Source of the DNA: an uncultured cyanobacterium
GTDB taxonomy: Bacteria > Cyanobacteriota > Cyanobacteriia > Cyanobacteriales > Nostocaceae
Assembly (NCBI GenBank): GCA_903903925.1
Contig: CAIVAU010000160.1
Coordinates: forward strand, 61,990 to 125,989
Length of the DNA: 64,000 nt
Reading direction: 5' to 3'
Numbering within the stretch: the first letter of the stretch is position 1; each line of letters opens with the position of its first letter. The translations under genes were made by a program, and so were the position numbers. A model generated the notes under the pieces. The model was not told the DNA's origin. It saw only the letters and a list, made by a program, of their open reading frames with translations, and did no database searches. Positions 38,218-47,288 of the stretch are shown here, piece by piece.

Positions 38218-39561
38218 ATGTCTAAGTACGACTCCCATTTAAAATGTTCGTTTTGTGGCAAGTCTCAGGAGCAGGTGCGTAAGCTCATCGCTGGTCCGGG
38301 AGTGTACATCTGTGATGAATGCGTAGACTTGTGTAATGAAATACTAGATGAGGAGTTACTAGATACTAATGGGGCTGCCCCGTCACAGCCAACACCCAAG
38401 TCAGAGCCACCTCAGAAACGCCGTGCCCGTTCAGCTAATATCTCGTTGAATCAAATACCGAAACCACGAGAGATTAAAAAGTATTTAGATGAACACGTCA
38501 TTGGTCAGGAAGAAGCCAAAAAAGTACTTTCAGTCGCGGTTTACAATCACTACAAACGGCTGGCACTAGTTCAGTCGAAAGCCAGTGGCAAAGGTTCGGG
38601 GGAAGACTCAGTCGAACTGCAAAAATCTAACATTCTGCTGATTGGTCCTACAGGCTGCGGCAAAACTCTTCTAGCACAAACTCTGGCAAAAATTCTGGAT
38701 GTCCCCTTTGCTGTCGCTGATGCCACCACCCTCACAGAAGCAGGGTACGTGGGAGAAGATGTAGAAAATATCTTGCTGCGACTGTTACAGGTAGCCGACT
38801 TGGATGTAGAAGAAGCACAACGGGGAATCATCTACATCGACGAAATAGACAAGATTGCTCGCAAGAGCGAAAACCCCTCGATTACACGGGATGTTTCCGG
38901 CGAAGGCGTACAGCAAGCGTTGTTGAAAATGTTGGAAGGGACAGTTGCCAACGTACCACCCCAAGGAGGACGGAAGCACCCCTATCAAGATTGTATCCAA
39001 ATTGATACAAGCAACATCCTATTTGTCTGTGGCGGTGCTTTCGTTGGTTTAGAGAAGGTTGTAGAGCAGAGAACAGGCAAAAAGTCAATAGGCTTTGTTC
39101 AACCAGGAGAAGTTCAGACAAAGGACAAGCGAACAGCGGACACTCTCCGGCATTTAGAACCGGATGACCTAGTGAAATTTGGCATGATTCCAGAATTTAT
39201 TGGACGAGTGCCAATGGTAGCAGTGGTAGATCCGCTAGACGAAGAAGCACTCATGGCGATTTTGACTCAACCACGCAGTGCTCTAGTGAAGCAGTACCAA
39301 AAATTACTGAAGATGGATAACGTCCAACTAGAGTTTAAACCAGATGCATTACGGGCGATCGCCCAAGAAGCCTATCGCCGCAAAACTGGTGCCAGAGCAT
39401 TGCGAGGTATTGTAGAAGAACTGATGCTGGATGTAATGTACGAATTGCCCTCTCGTAAGGATGTCACTCGCTGTATGGTGACACGGGAGATGGTAGAGAA
39501 GCGATCAACCGCCGAACTGATCGTACACCCATCCTCACTACCCAAACCAGAATCGGCGTAG
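38218..39561 (+). CDS. clpX: ATP-dependent unfoldase ClpX
   Basis: AAA+ substrate-unfolding partner of ClpP. 447 residues: N-terminal C4 zinc finger ([11 protein letters not shown]...CDECVDLC), Walker [13 protein letters not shown], Walker [12 protein letters not shown], and sensor-2 [11 protein letters not shown]. ClpP-binding loop region present (IGFVQPGE precedes). It starts nine bases after clpP and its stop is two bases from the next gene, so the set is one operon. Confidence 0.97.
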   Translation: MSKYDSHLKCSFCGKSQEQVRKLIAGPGVYICDECVDLCNEILDEELLDTNGAAPSQPTPKSEPPQKRRARSANISLNQIPKPREIKKYLDEHVIGQEEAKKVLSVAVYNHYKRLALVQSKASGKGSGEDSVELQKSNILLIGPTGCGKTLLAQTLAKILDVPFAVADATTLTEAGYVGEDVENILLRLLQVADLDVEEAQRGIIYIDEIDKIARKSENPSITRDVSGEGVQQALLKMLEGTVANVPPQGGRKHPYQDCIQIDTSNILFVCGGAFVGLEKVVEQRTGKKSIGFVQPGEVQTKDKRTADTLRHLEPDDLVKFGMIPEFIGRVPMVAVVDPLDEEALMAILTQPRSALVKQYQKLLKMDNVQLEFKPDALRAIAQEAYRRKTGARALRGIVEELMLDVMYELPSRKDVTRCMVTREMVEKRSTAELIVHPSSLPKPESA

Positions 39562-39562
39562 A

Positions 39563-40477
39563 ATGATGCCTTATATCAATATCCGTGGCGTTGAGCATTA
39601 CTACGAGTGGATCAAAAAACCGTCGGCTGGTCAGGTTAAGCCAGTGATGGTTTTTGTCCACGGTTGGGCTGGTTCGGCTAGATACTGGCACAGCACTGCT
39701 CATGCTTTATCAGATGCATTTGATTGTTTGCTCTACGATTTGCGGGGATTTGGGCGTTCTCGTGGGCGACCAACTGTAGCTAAAGCAGGCGAATCTTTTG
39801 TCGAATCGCGATCGCTACAGGAAGAATCTGAAGCAATTAGAGAGTTAACCTATGAGTTAGAGGAATATGCTGAAGATTTAGCAGCTTTGCTAGATGGGTT
39901 GCAGCTGCAGAGTGTTTATCTCAATTCTCATTCCATGGGCGCGTCAATTGCCACGTTGTTTCTCAACCTCTACCCCCATCGCGTTGAACGAGCAATTTTG
40001 ACATGCAGCGGCATTTTTGAGTACGACGAAAAAGCATTTGCAGCCTTTTACAAATTTGGTGGCTACGTTGTCAAATTTCGACCCAAATGGCTAGGGATGC
40101 TACCGTTTGTTGACAGAATGTTTATAGCGCGATTTTTACATCGCCCCATCCCAGCAAAGGAACGTCAGGAATTCTTAAAAGATTTTCTCGTAGCAGATTA
40201 CGATGCAGCATTAGGAACAATTTTTACTTCTGTAAGCAAAACTGCAACCGAGGTAATGCCACAGGAATTTGCCAAGTTGACAGTATCGACACTGCTAGTA
40301 GCCGGAGAGTATGACAAGATTATTCCCGCCGAGATGGGACGTCAAGCAGCAGCATTAAACGACAAAGTTGAGTTTGTCGTCATCCCCAATACATCTCACC
40401 TCCCCATGTTAGAGGATTCCGCAACTTACCTCACACAAGTGAAAAAGTTTTTAGGAATTATGAATTATGAATTATGA
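39563..40477 (+). CDS. alpha/beta-fold hydrolase
   Basis: 304 residues. Oxyanion motif VHGWAGSARYWH; nucleophile Ser in NSHSMGAS; late acid in YDKIIPAE; catalytic His in SHLPMLED. Substrate unknown. Starts one base after clpX and so is probably translated from the clp operon. The final residues (IMNYEL) and stop come from an ATTATGA heptamer array, indicating a repeat-altered C-terminus. Confidence 0.87.
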   Translation: MMPYINIRGVEHYYEWIKKPSAGQVKPVMVFVHGWAGSARYWHSTAHALSDAFDCLLYDLRGFGRSRGRPTVAKAGESFVESRSLQEESEAIRELTYELEEYAEDLAALLDGLQLQSVYLNSHSMGASIATLFLNLYPHRVERAILTCSGIFEYDEKAFAAFYKFGGYVVKFRPKWLGMLPFVDRMFIARFLHRPIPAKERQEFLKDFLVADYDAALGTIFTSVSKTATEVMPQEFAKLTVSTLLVAGEYDKIIPAEMGRQAAALNDKVEFVVIPNTSHLPMLEDSATYLTQVKKFLGIMNYEL

Positions 40478-40487
40478 ATTATGAATG
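40455..40487. repeat. ATTATGA heptamer array
   Basis: Three to four ATTATGA copies overlapping the end of the hydrolase gene. The complementary array lies at 40962-40988, so the two bracket the transposase remnant. Confidence 0.8.
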
Positions 40488-40787
40488 TTCTTTTTCGTTA
40501 TGAATGCAGGGTAAGCGCATTTAATTTTGTAGCTAAAAATACATGTGTGAGTGAACCGGATTTGAGCATTAAATACGTTAATTAGGTATCCCCTCAATAC
40601 TTCGGGGTAAGCAATGATTCTGATTGCCACGACCAACTAATGCCAAGTTATCGTTCCAGTGACAGTCATGGTGGTGATGATGCAGAGGGTTTTCAAACTC
40701 CTGTTCCACAACTTCTGCACGCTGATTCAACCTCTGAGGGTTTGTCAACACCGCTTCAATCCCTTCTAAACGTTTTATCTCACTAGT

Positions 40788-40973
40788 TTGGACTGCGACG
40801 CTCACAGATTAGGGCAAGCTATCCGCCTCCATTGGACTTTAGATGTTACGTTTAATGAAGACGCTTGCCGTGTCCGTACTAGTCATGCTCCGCAAAATTT
40901 GTCATTGCTGCTGCGAATTGCACTTAACACATTGAATTTGGAGCAACCGTTAAAGCGCAATTCAAATTCATAA
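40788..40973 (+). pseudogene. transposase C-terminal remnant (ISAs1-like)
   Basis: The frame HRLGQAIRLHWTLDVTFNEDACRVRTSHAPQNLSLLLRIALNTL is the end of an ISAs1/DDE-type transposase, where LHW...DVTF-x-ED carries the last acidic residue. The usual HWGIEN segment before it is deleted, and nothing intact lies upstream. Neighbouring sequence (40478-40787) has no other gene I trust. Confidence 0.75.
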
Positions 40974-40981
40974 TTCATAAT

Positions 40982-41971
40982 TCATACCAAGCCTAGTTCT
41001 CGCTTGAGCAAGTTTATTGACTGAATACCGATGTAGTTTTCGCAGCGGATCAGCTTGGGTGGACGAATAATGTCTTCTTGGGCGATTTGCACTGCTGCTT
41101 GCACGGCTGAAAAACTCACTTGTTCGGTGCTAAAAATGACCTGTGCTCTTTTGACGATCGCCTGAAGTTTGTAGGGGTCTTTTGGTTGTGAAGTCATCAC
41201 GAGGAGTTCATCCCCTCTCTGACCGTGGATGATCACTTCTGTGGCGCGTAGAATGCCAGGACTGAGGCTGATTATGCCAACACAGCTATCTTTTGGTAGG
41301 TTTTTAACGAGGTTGAGTTCTTTAGCGTAGTCATTGATATCAAGGGGAATTACGCGCACTGCTTTGGGTGCGGCGATCGCTTCTACATCCCCAATAAAGT
41401 AACGACTTGTGACTACTGTAGCTGAGGTTGTTTGATCTAGTACAGCAGCTAATTCTTCCATGGCTACCAACTGTACTGGTATTTTGAGGGCTTCTTCTAA
41501 TTCATAGACCATCACTTCCCCAACACCAATATCTTGAGCTGTAGCTGTCACTAGTACCCGCGCACTACAACGCAAACGCCAGTCAATTTCTGCTAAAAAT
41601 AGCTCACGTGCTTGATTCAGCGAACAGCCTTGATTCAGCAAATCATCAAGTGCTTGCTGGACAATTTTGTATGCTTCAGGATGTTGTTTGAGAATGGGTG
41701 ATTGCAGCTTGCTACCACTCTCATGACCTTGGGCACGGACGTAAATTCCTGAACCAGCAAGACTTTCGACAAATCCGTCGTCCTCTAACTGGCGGTAAAC
41801 CTTGCTGATGGTATTGCGGTGCAGCCCAGTTTGCATTGCCAGGGCCCTTGTAGAAGGCAATTTGTATCCTGGGGGATATTGCCGAGAAGCGATCGCATAT
41901 CGGATTTGATTTGAGAGTTGGGTTGATGCGGGAATTTCGCTGTCCGGCTGAATACGGAACTGAATCATCAC
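40982..41971 (-). CDS. GntR-family transcriptional regulator
   Basis: 329 residues. N-terminal winged helix about residues 1-75: IRYAIASRQYPPGYKLPSTRALAMQTGLHRNTISKVYRQLEDDGFVE. The C-terminal domain is not a FadR or aminotransferase type I recognise; it contains RCSARVLVTATAQDIG and an LTxSP-like late motif, and may bind a small ligand. Divergent from the dienelactone hydrolase, which it might regulate. Confidence 0.85.
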   Translation of the reverse strand: MMIQFRIQPDSEIPASTQLSNQIRYAIASRQYPPGYKLPSTRALAMQTGLHRNTISKVYRQLEDDGFVESLAGSGIYVRAQGHESGSKLQSPILKQHPEAYKIVQQALDDLLNQGCSLNQARELFLAEIDWRLRCSARVLVTATAQDIGVGEVMVYELEEALKIPVQLVAMEELAAVLDQTTSATVVTSRYFIGDVEAIAAPKAVRVIPLDINDYAKELNLVKNLPKDSCVGIISLSPGILRATEVIIHGQRGDELLVMTSQPKDPYKLQAIVKRAQVIFSTEQVSFSAVQAAVQIAQEDIIRPPKLIRCENYIGIQSINLLKRELGLV

Positions 41972-42163
41972 TCTTACTCCTATGTGCTAGCGGCGTGTAA
42001 CCAGCTGGAGATGCGACTACTCAAATATTTTTTTATACATTGAGTTTCTCTGATGGAAATTTTTCCTTGACGTGCTGCTAGTAATTGATAATTTGGTTGA
42101 AGATAGCCTTGAGCTATTGGCATTGCTATGCCCATTCTTCCCACAACACTGGTAGCAACTATT

Positions 42164-42919
42164 ATGACAGACAGAGCTATCGATACCAAAATAGTTAACC
42201 TTTTGCAAGGTGATCTACAAATCCCGGCTTACGTAGCAAAGCCAAAAGATGCTGGTTCGTATCCAGGAATTGTCGTCTTACAGGAAATTTTTGGGATCAA
42301 CGTTCATATTCGGGACGTGACAGAACGTATTGCCCGCGAGGGTTATGTGGCGATCGCACCTGCACTTTTCCAACGAGTCGCCCCTGATTTTGAAACTGGT
42401 TACACCTCCCAAGACATAGAAATTGGCAGAAACTACGCGATGCAAACAAAAGCATCGGAGTTATTGAGCGATATTCAGCTTAGCATTAATTACCTCAAAA
42501 CCCTAAAAGAAGTCAAAAAAGATGGCTTTGGCTGTATTGGCTTCTGTTTTGGGGGTCATGTGGCATATCTTGCCGCTACTCTACCAGATATCAAAGCGAC
42601 TGCTTCTTTCTACGGTGCTGGTATTACCACCCGCACTTTTGGCGGAGGCGACCCTACCATCACTCGCACCCCGGAAATTCAGGGCACTCTCAATGCATTT
42701 TTTGGTATGGAAGACAACAGCATTCCTGCTGAACAAATAGATGAAATTGATGCCGAGTTAGAAAAATATAAAGTTACGCATCGTGTGTTTCGCTACGATG
42801 GAGCTGATCACGGATTTTTCTGCGACCGTCGTGCCAGCTATAATCCTAAAGCAGCTGCCGATGCTTGGGAGCAGGTGAAGCAACTGTTTGGACAGGAACT
42901 CAGCAAGTCAGTAGTCTAG
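42164..42919 (+). CDS. dienelactone hydrolase family protein
   Basis: About 251 residues from ATG 42164 (open from 42128). Catalytic Cys in GFCFGGHVAY, acid in AFFGMEDNSIP neighbourhood and His in DGADHGFFCD make the Cys-His-Asp triad. IVVLQEIFGINVHIRDV is the typical substrate pocket. Hydrolyses ester or lactone substrates of unknown identity. Divergent from the GntR gene. Confidence 0.9.
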   Translation: MTDRAIDTKIVNLLQGDLQIPAYVAKPKDAGSYPGIVVLQEIFGINVHIRDVTERIAREGYVAIAPALFQRVAPDFETGYTSQDIEIGRNYAMQTKASELLSDIQLSINYLKTLKEVKKDGFGCIGFCFGGHVAYLAATLPDIKATASFYGAGITTRTFGGGDPTITRTPEIQGTLNAFFGMEDNSIPAEQIDEIDAELEKYKVTHRVFRYDGADHGFFCDRRASYNPKAAADAWEQVKQLFGQELSKSVV

Positions 42920-42932
42920 AAACATCCATTCA

Positions 42933-42976
42933 AACGGCTAATGGCTAATGAAAAAAATAATTAGCAGTTAGCCGTT
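42933..42976 (+). terminator. hairpin after dienelactone hydrolase
   Basis: AACGGCTAA at the left and TTAGCCGTT at the right, with an A-rich loop. Possible terminator in the 86-bp gap before the S1 gene; no long T-run. Confidence 0.45.
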
Positions 42977-43005
42977 AGCAAATAACAACTTAATCTTCAA
43001 AAGTC

Positions 43006-43908
43006 ATGAATTCCGAAGTGAAACTTTCTCAAGAAGCCAATTCGTCTTTTACAATGGATGATTTTGCCAAGGCACTGGAAAAACACGACTACCAATTTCA
43101 AAAAGGACAAGTCGTACATGGCAAAGTCTTCCAACTAGACCCAGATGGTGCCTATGTTGATATTGGTGGCAAAGCTTCAGCTTTTGTCCCCCGCGATGAG
43201 GCTTCTTTGAGAGCAATAACAGATTTATCGGAGGTGTTGCCCTTAAACGAGGACCTAGAATTTTTAATCATCAAAGATCAGGATGCAGAAGGTCAAGTCA
43301 CCCTTTCACGACGACAATTAGAAATTAAGCACATTTGGGATCGAATGGCGCAAATGCAGGACGATGCCCAGACCGTTCAAGTGCGAGTCTTAAATGTGAA
43401 TAAGGGTGGTGTTACCGTCGAGATCCAGGGTTTGCGGGGATTTGTGCCGCGATCGCATTTGGTTGAACGAAATAACTTAGAAGCACTCAAAGGTCACACT
43501 CTGACGACTAGCTTTTTAGAAGTCGATCGCAACAACAACAAACTCATACTTTCCCAGCGCTTGGCGACTCGTTCTGCCAGCTTCAGTACCCTGGAACTAG
43601 GTCAGCTAGTGCAAGGTCAAGTCACTGGTATTAAGCCATTTGGCGTGTTCGTGGATTTAGAAGGGATCAATGCCTTACTCCATATTAAGCAGGTGAGCCA
43701 GAAATTTATCGACAATCTGGAAAAGGTCTTTCAAAATGGTCAGATAATTAAAGCTCTCATCATAGACCTGGATGAAGGTAAAGGTCGAGTTGCTCTTTCC
43801 ACCAGAGTTTTGGAAAACTTTCCCGGCGAAATACTAGAAAATATGGACGAGGTGATGGCATCAGCCGAAGCGCGTGCAGAACGAGTGAAGAATAAGCCGG
43901 CTGAATAG
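43006..43908 (+). CDS. S1 RNA-binding domain protein (ribosomal protein S1-like)
   Basis: 300 residues with three S1 OB-fold repeats: about 38-103 (GKVFQLDPDGAYVDIGGKASAF), 118-190 (VRVLNVNKGGVTVEIQGLRGFVP) and 202-270 (GQVTGIKPFGVFVDLEGINALLH). Cyanobacterial S1 paralogues bind mRNA and ribosomes; this shorter form may be the Nbp1/Rps1b type, but I cannot assign it firmly. Ends with a short basic tail. Confidence 0.88.
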   Translation: MNSEVKLSQEANSSFTMDDFAKALEKHDYQFQKGQVVHGKVFQLDPDGAYVDIGGKASAFVPRDEASLRAITDLSEVLPLNEDLEFLIIKDQDAEGQVTLSRRQLEIKHIWDRMAQMQDDAQTVQVRVLNVNKGGVTVEIQGLRGFVPRSHLVERNNLEALKGHTLTTSFLEVDRNNNKLILSQRLATRSASFSTLELGQLVQGQVTGIKPFGVFVDLEGINALLHIKQVSQKFIDNLEKVFQNGQIIKALIIDLDEGKGRVALSTRVLENFPGEILENMDEVMASAEARAERVKNKPAE

Positions 43909-43924
43909 TTGTTGACAGTTGACA

Positions 43925-43953
43925 GTTGACAGTTAACCTTCAACTGTCAACTT
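43925..43953 (+). terminator. hairpin terminator after the S1 gene
   Basis: GTTGACAGTT pairs with AACTGTCAAC, loop AACCTTC, followed by TTT. Made of GACAGTT heptamers. Confidence 0.6.
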
Positions 43954-44052
43954 TAGGAATTCGATATTTTTTCATATGTTCTTTCCTAACGTCTTCTGTT
44001 AGTAGTTTCCCCTCTCCCCACACTCCCCACACTCCCCACACCCCCCACACTC

Positions 44053-46227
44053 CTATTCCCCAATGTCTCTCTTCGGTGGGCGTTTGTAGGTAAATGTGAA
44101 CGTGTCGCCGCTGGCGATGACCCGTCGCATTTCTTCATACATTGGGTAATTGCCTACACCACTCAGACTTGACCAACCCCGCGCCCTGGTTAAGGCGACA
44201 AATAATTGATTACGGAAATTCACATCACTTTCATTCCGCGCCACATGATCAAAGCCGACGACATAGACGATATCAGCTTCGTGTCCCTTGGCGCGGTTGG
44301 TGCGAGACACTGTGACTCCTTCTTCGTGCCAGAAACGGTCGGGCTGATGGTTGGGCCATTGGGGAGTTAAATCATTTAATTTCAAAGCTGTAGGGATATA
44401 AATATCAATATCCTGATCGATTAAGAAACTAGCAACTTCCGTTTCTAACTTGAGGGCTTCGGAATTAGAGCCTAGAATGACTACTAAAATATCATGGCTG
44501 GGATTGAGACCGTCATGGGCAATGTTATGCTTAATATTCTCAGCTAATGCCCTCATTTCTTCTTGACGAGAACTATAAGTTTGAAATTTTAAGACAGGTT
44601 GACCCCACAGTTCAGAAATGGGATTTGGTGAATAGTACGGCGGTCGATGTACGGTTATGGGCATACCAGCACGCCGAAAGTCTCCCTTAACTTCGTAACC
44701 GATTTTGTTCCAATCTTCTTTGTTAGTAATGCCTGCAAGTATTCCCTCTGAACGGAGTAAACCCATACCAATTGCATGGGCAGCTGTGAGAATTGGTCCA
44801 GGAGTACGGTAACAACGGCGCATAACTTCAGAACGTTTAATCCCGCCAGGGTATTGTGGTTGTTTATTTAAAAGATTGCTCAGTTGTTCGCCGAAGACTT
44901 CTTTAGCCTTTGGGACTGCTAGACTGTCGAGGCTTTGTGCTTCATCGTAAGCCCAAATTAGGCGTCGTTCCTCTGGTTGTTCCTGACTGACAGGTCGCAA
45001 AGCTTGATAAGCTAACCAGTAGATAGCCTGCTTATCTTCATATTTCAAATCATCTTCAGCGACTAAATCCTGACCTTCATCAATCAAGAGAGCATCAAAC
45101 ATCGGTTCAATTTTGATCTCTTCCTGTAACCGTTTACAGAGTTCTGCTAAACTGCGGTTAGGTTGTTTTTCCTTTGTGTCTGCAACGGTTCCACGCCTTC
45201 TGCCGTGGAAGTCACAAACTGTGCCGTAGAAACCTGGTTGTTCTTTTGCTCCCCAGGCATGTAGCACTTGCAACTTGAGGTTTGTCTTGGGGTCGTAGTT
45301 TAACTCATCGCCACTGAAGCGGCGTATCCACTGATCCAGTAGCCCAATCATCAAATTGTAGAGCGATCGCGTGAAAAACACCAAGGCAATATCCCAGTCT
45401 GGATGCTTGAGGTGCATATGAGCAGCTTTTTGGCACAACAGCACTGTTTTCCCTGACCCAGCAATACCGCGTATTCTTTGGGGTCCAGGGGGGATTTCTT
45501 TGCCGATATGTTCTTGCTGCAAGTCAATTTCGTAGAGTCTTTGGCGCAAACTGTCCATAATGCTGGCGCGGGTTTTGCCTGTTGAGACTGTAGTGTTCTT
45601 AGCTTTGCGAAGCACAGGTGTCCCACTAATAACTGACAGCAGCAATCCCCAGTCTTTATCATCTAAGTTTTCGCCTGGAATTAAGGGAGGGGTTTGTTGG
45701 ATGCGTTCTAGCAAGCCAACTTTGCCTAAATGGTCTTGGAAAATGAGAGGAGGACAGTTGGGTAGTTGGTCAAAGCCCTTCTGCTGCCATTGTTCTTGGG
45801 TAATGATAGGGAGTGCAACTATTGCTCTCGCGGTAACTTTGTGGTGAATTGCAGGCTCGCGATCGCTGTATGCTATTAATGCTCGGATCTGATGGTGTAG
45901 AGACTGAAGATGCAACGTTTCTACATTGGTATCCTGATTTTGCAATTGCCAATGATCATCATGAATGGCAACAATTTGGTCAATTGCGATCGGCATAACC
46001 TCAATCACCACTAAACCGAATTCTCGATCAGCAACGAGAATATCAGGTTCTTTCCAAATTTCCCCTACCTTCGAGAAAATCGGATAGCGCCAGTAGCCGA
46101 TACAATTTCTTTCCGAAAACGCGCTTCTAACAGCATCCCAAACTTTCTGTTCACCTTCTTCACCACTCACATTCAGCGGTTCAGTTGTAATAAACTTGCT
46201 ACTTTGTTCTTCATTACCAACAGCCAT
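44053..46227 (-). CDS. NERD-domain superfamily 1 helicase
   Basis: 724 residues from ATG 46227 (an upstream ATG at 46302 gives a poor N-terminus). The N-terminal NERD nuclease-like domain (GEEGEQKVWDAV, PDILVADREFGLVVIEVM) normally ends E-x-K; here it is E-V-M. Helicase: Walker A GIAGSGKT (Lys260), Walker B LLIDEGQD, motif VI NQLFVALTRARG. UvrD-like 3'-5' helicase fold. NERD helicases are frequent in defence islands. Divergent from the three-gene operon. Confidence 0.88.
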   Translation of the reverse strand: MAVGNEEQSSKFITTEPLNVSGEEGEQKVWDAVRSAFSERNCIGYWRYPIFSKVGEIWKEPDILVADREFGLVVIEVMPIAIDQIVAIHDDHWQLQNQDTNVETLHLQSLHHQIRALIAYSDREPAIHHKVTARAIVALPIITQEQWQQKGFDQLPNCPPLIFQDHLGKVGLLERIQQTPPLIPGENLDDKDWGLLLSVISGTPVLRKAKNTTVSTGKTRASIMDSLRQRLYEIDLQQEHIGKEIPPGPQRIRGIAGSGKTVLLCQKAAHMHLKHPDWDIALVFFTRSLYNLMIGLLDQWIRRFSGDELNYDPKTNLKLQVLHAWGAKEQPGFYGTVCDFHGRRRGTVADTKEKQPNRSLAELCKRLQEEIKIEPMFDALLIDEGQDLVAEDDLKYEDKQAIYWLAYQALRPVSQEQPEERRLIWAYDEAQSLDSLAVPKAKEVFGEQLSNLLNKQPQYPGGIKRSEVMRRCYRTPGPILTAAHAIGMGLLRSEGILAGITNKEDWNKIGYEVKGDFRRAGMPITVHRPPYYSPNPISELWGQPVLKFQTYSSRQEEMRALAENIKHNIAHDGLNPSHDILVVILGSNSEALKLETEVASFLIDQDIDIYIPTALKLNDLTPQWPNHQPDRFWHEEGVTVSRTNRAKGHEADIVYVVGFDHVARNESDVNFRNQLFVALTRARGWSSLSGVGNYPMYEEMRRVIASGDTFTFTYKRPPKRDIGE

Positions 46228-46487
46228 TGAGTACCTGCCTGTAATAGTAAAAATTATGACATGGCAGTAGCATCCTGATTGATTATGCAGCAAAGCTAGC
46301 ATTGCGCCTATACAGCTATCTAGAGAGGATATACGGATTGTAAATGGCTGAATAAATTACGAGTTTATACTGTGTTTATTTTGTAAAAGTAATGATATTT
46401 TTACCCTAAACCATTAACGTTAAAACAATACCCTCCCAAAATTAACAGCGAGGGCTTTAAAATCTTTTCTACAGATAAAAACTAACT

Positions 46488-46562
46488 TTGCGTTTCTTCA
46501 GTGAATAAATGAGACACACCTAGCTTCCCGCCAACTTCTGGGCTTTTGAAAAGATTGTCCCA
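46488..46562. repeat. left copy of a 75-bp direct repeat
   Basis: Identical to 51370-51444 except two substitutions. On the minus strand it reads (W)DNLFKSPEVGGKLGVSHLF and then TEETQS-stop, so it is the C-terminal end of an unidentified gene. It lies left of the PIN/ATPase operon. Confidence 0.88.
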
Positions 46563-46722
46563 ATCCTTATATATGGCAAACGGCTAATAGGTAGACTTTT
46601 GCGTGGTTTGTAGTGAGGACTTCAGTCCTCACAAATGCGACCACTCAAGACTACATACAAACAAATCTCACTCGAATCGCGTAAAGGAAAATTGCCATTT
46701 GCGGGAAGCCTTTCAGTCTACA

Positions 46723-46785
46723 AAATGTCGCAAAAGCAAAATCCTTGTCAACCCAAATGAGAGAAACTTGGGAAATAGCATCACT
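46723..46785 (-). pseudogene. remnant of the TIGR04168 phosphoesterase C-terminus
   Basis: Minus strand reads SDAISQVSLIWVDKDF, near-identical to GDAISQVSLIWVGKDF in the intact gene at 59276-60205, and is then lost. Confidence 0.75.
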
Positions 46786-46823
46786 TGTTCACGAGAGTTA
46801 ATTTAACACAAGAGAGAATCCCA

Positions 46824-47276
46824 ATGGTCAACAATTCAAGTCAATTGCGACTGCGTGTTTGGCGACCTTCTCGCTGGAAGCGAGAGTACTTGGACACAAA
46901 CAAGAATGGTTTAGCAGATGTGACATCATTTCAGGAATGCGTCTATTCATGGGAACCCTTTGGAGATCCCTTTGGTTCAGTAACCAGCAGTGAACAAACC
47001 CAACGATTACAAGAGGTATTAATGGAGAATTTTGCACTAGAACGACCATGCCATGAACGTGGAATCGAGAATCTTAGGGAAGCCATACAGGTGATGGACG
47101 AGATATTATCTGGCAAATATGACTCATTATGGGGTGATTCAGAAGAGTTTGGACGTTTATCCAACGGCGAGAACGTAAACCTTCGTCAACATCAGCTTCT
47201 GGCGTTGCGCCAACACATTCAGTGGGTGTGTGATACGTTTGCTAGTGTTCCAGGGGTCAACGTATCGCTTCATTAA
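46824..47276 (+). CDS. unknown small protein, first gene of the PIN/ATPase operon
   Basis: 150 residues from ATG 46824, after AGAGAGA; no known family recognised. Aromatic-rich N-terminus (RVWRPSRWKREYLDTNKNGL) and a helical second half. Twelve bases separate it from the PIN gene, so it is part of that operon and could be an adaptor or regulator. Its N-terminal DTNKNGLADV resembles a calcium-binding-like loop, which is suggestive only. Confidence 0.6.
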   Translation: MVNNSSQLRLRVWRPSRWKREYLDTNKNGLADVTSFQECVYSWEPFGDPFGSVTSSEQTQRLQEVLMENFALERPCHERGIENLREAIQVMDEILSGKYDSLWGDSEEFGRLSNGENVNLRQHQLLALRQHIQWVCDTFASVPGVNVSLH

Positions 47277-47288
47277 GGGGGGAAGTAC

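Noticed and set aside
40578..40805. Minus-strand frame with a His-rich stretch
   Set aside because: It overlaps the IS-remnant zone, has no family resemblance, and the His run comes from a GTG/ATG repeat.
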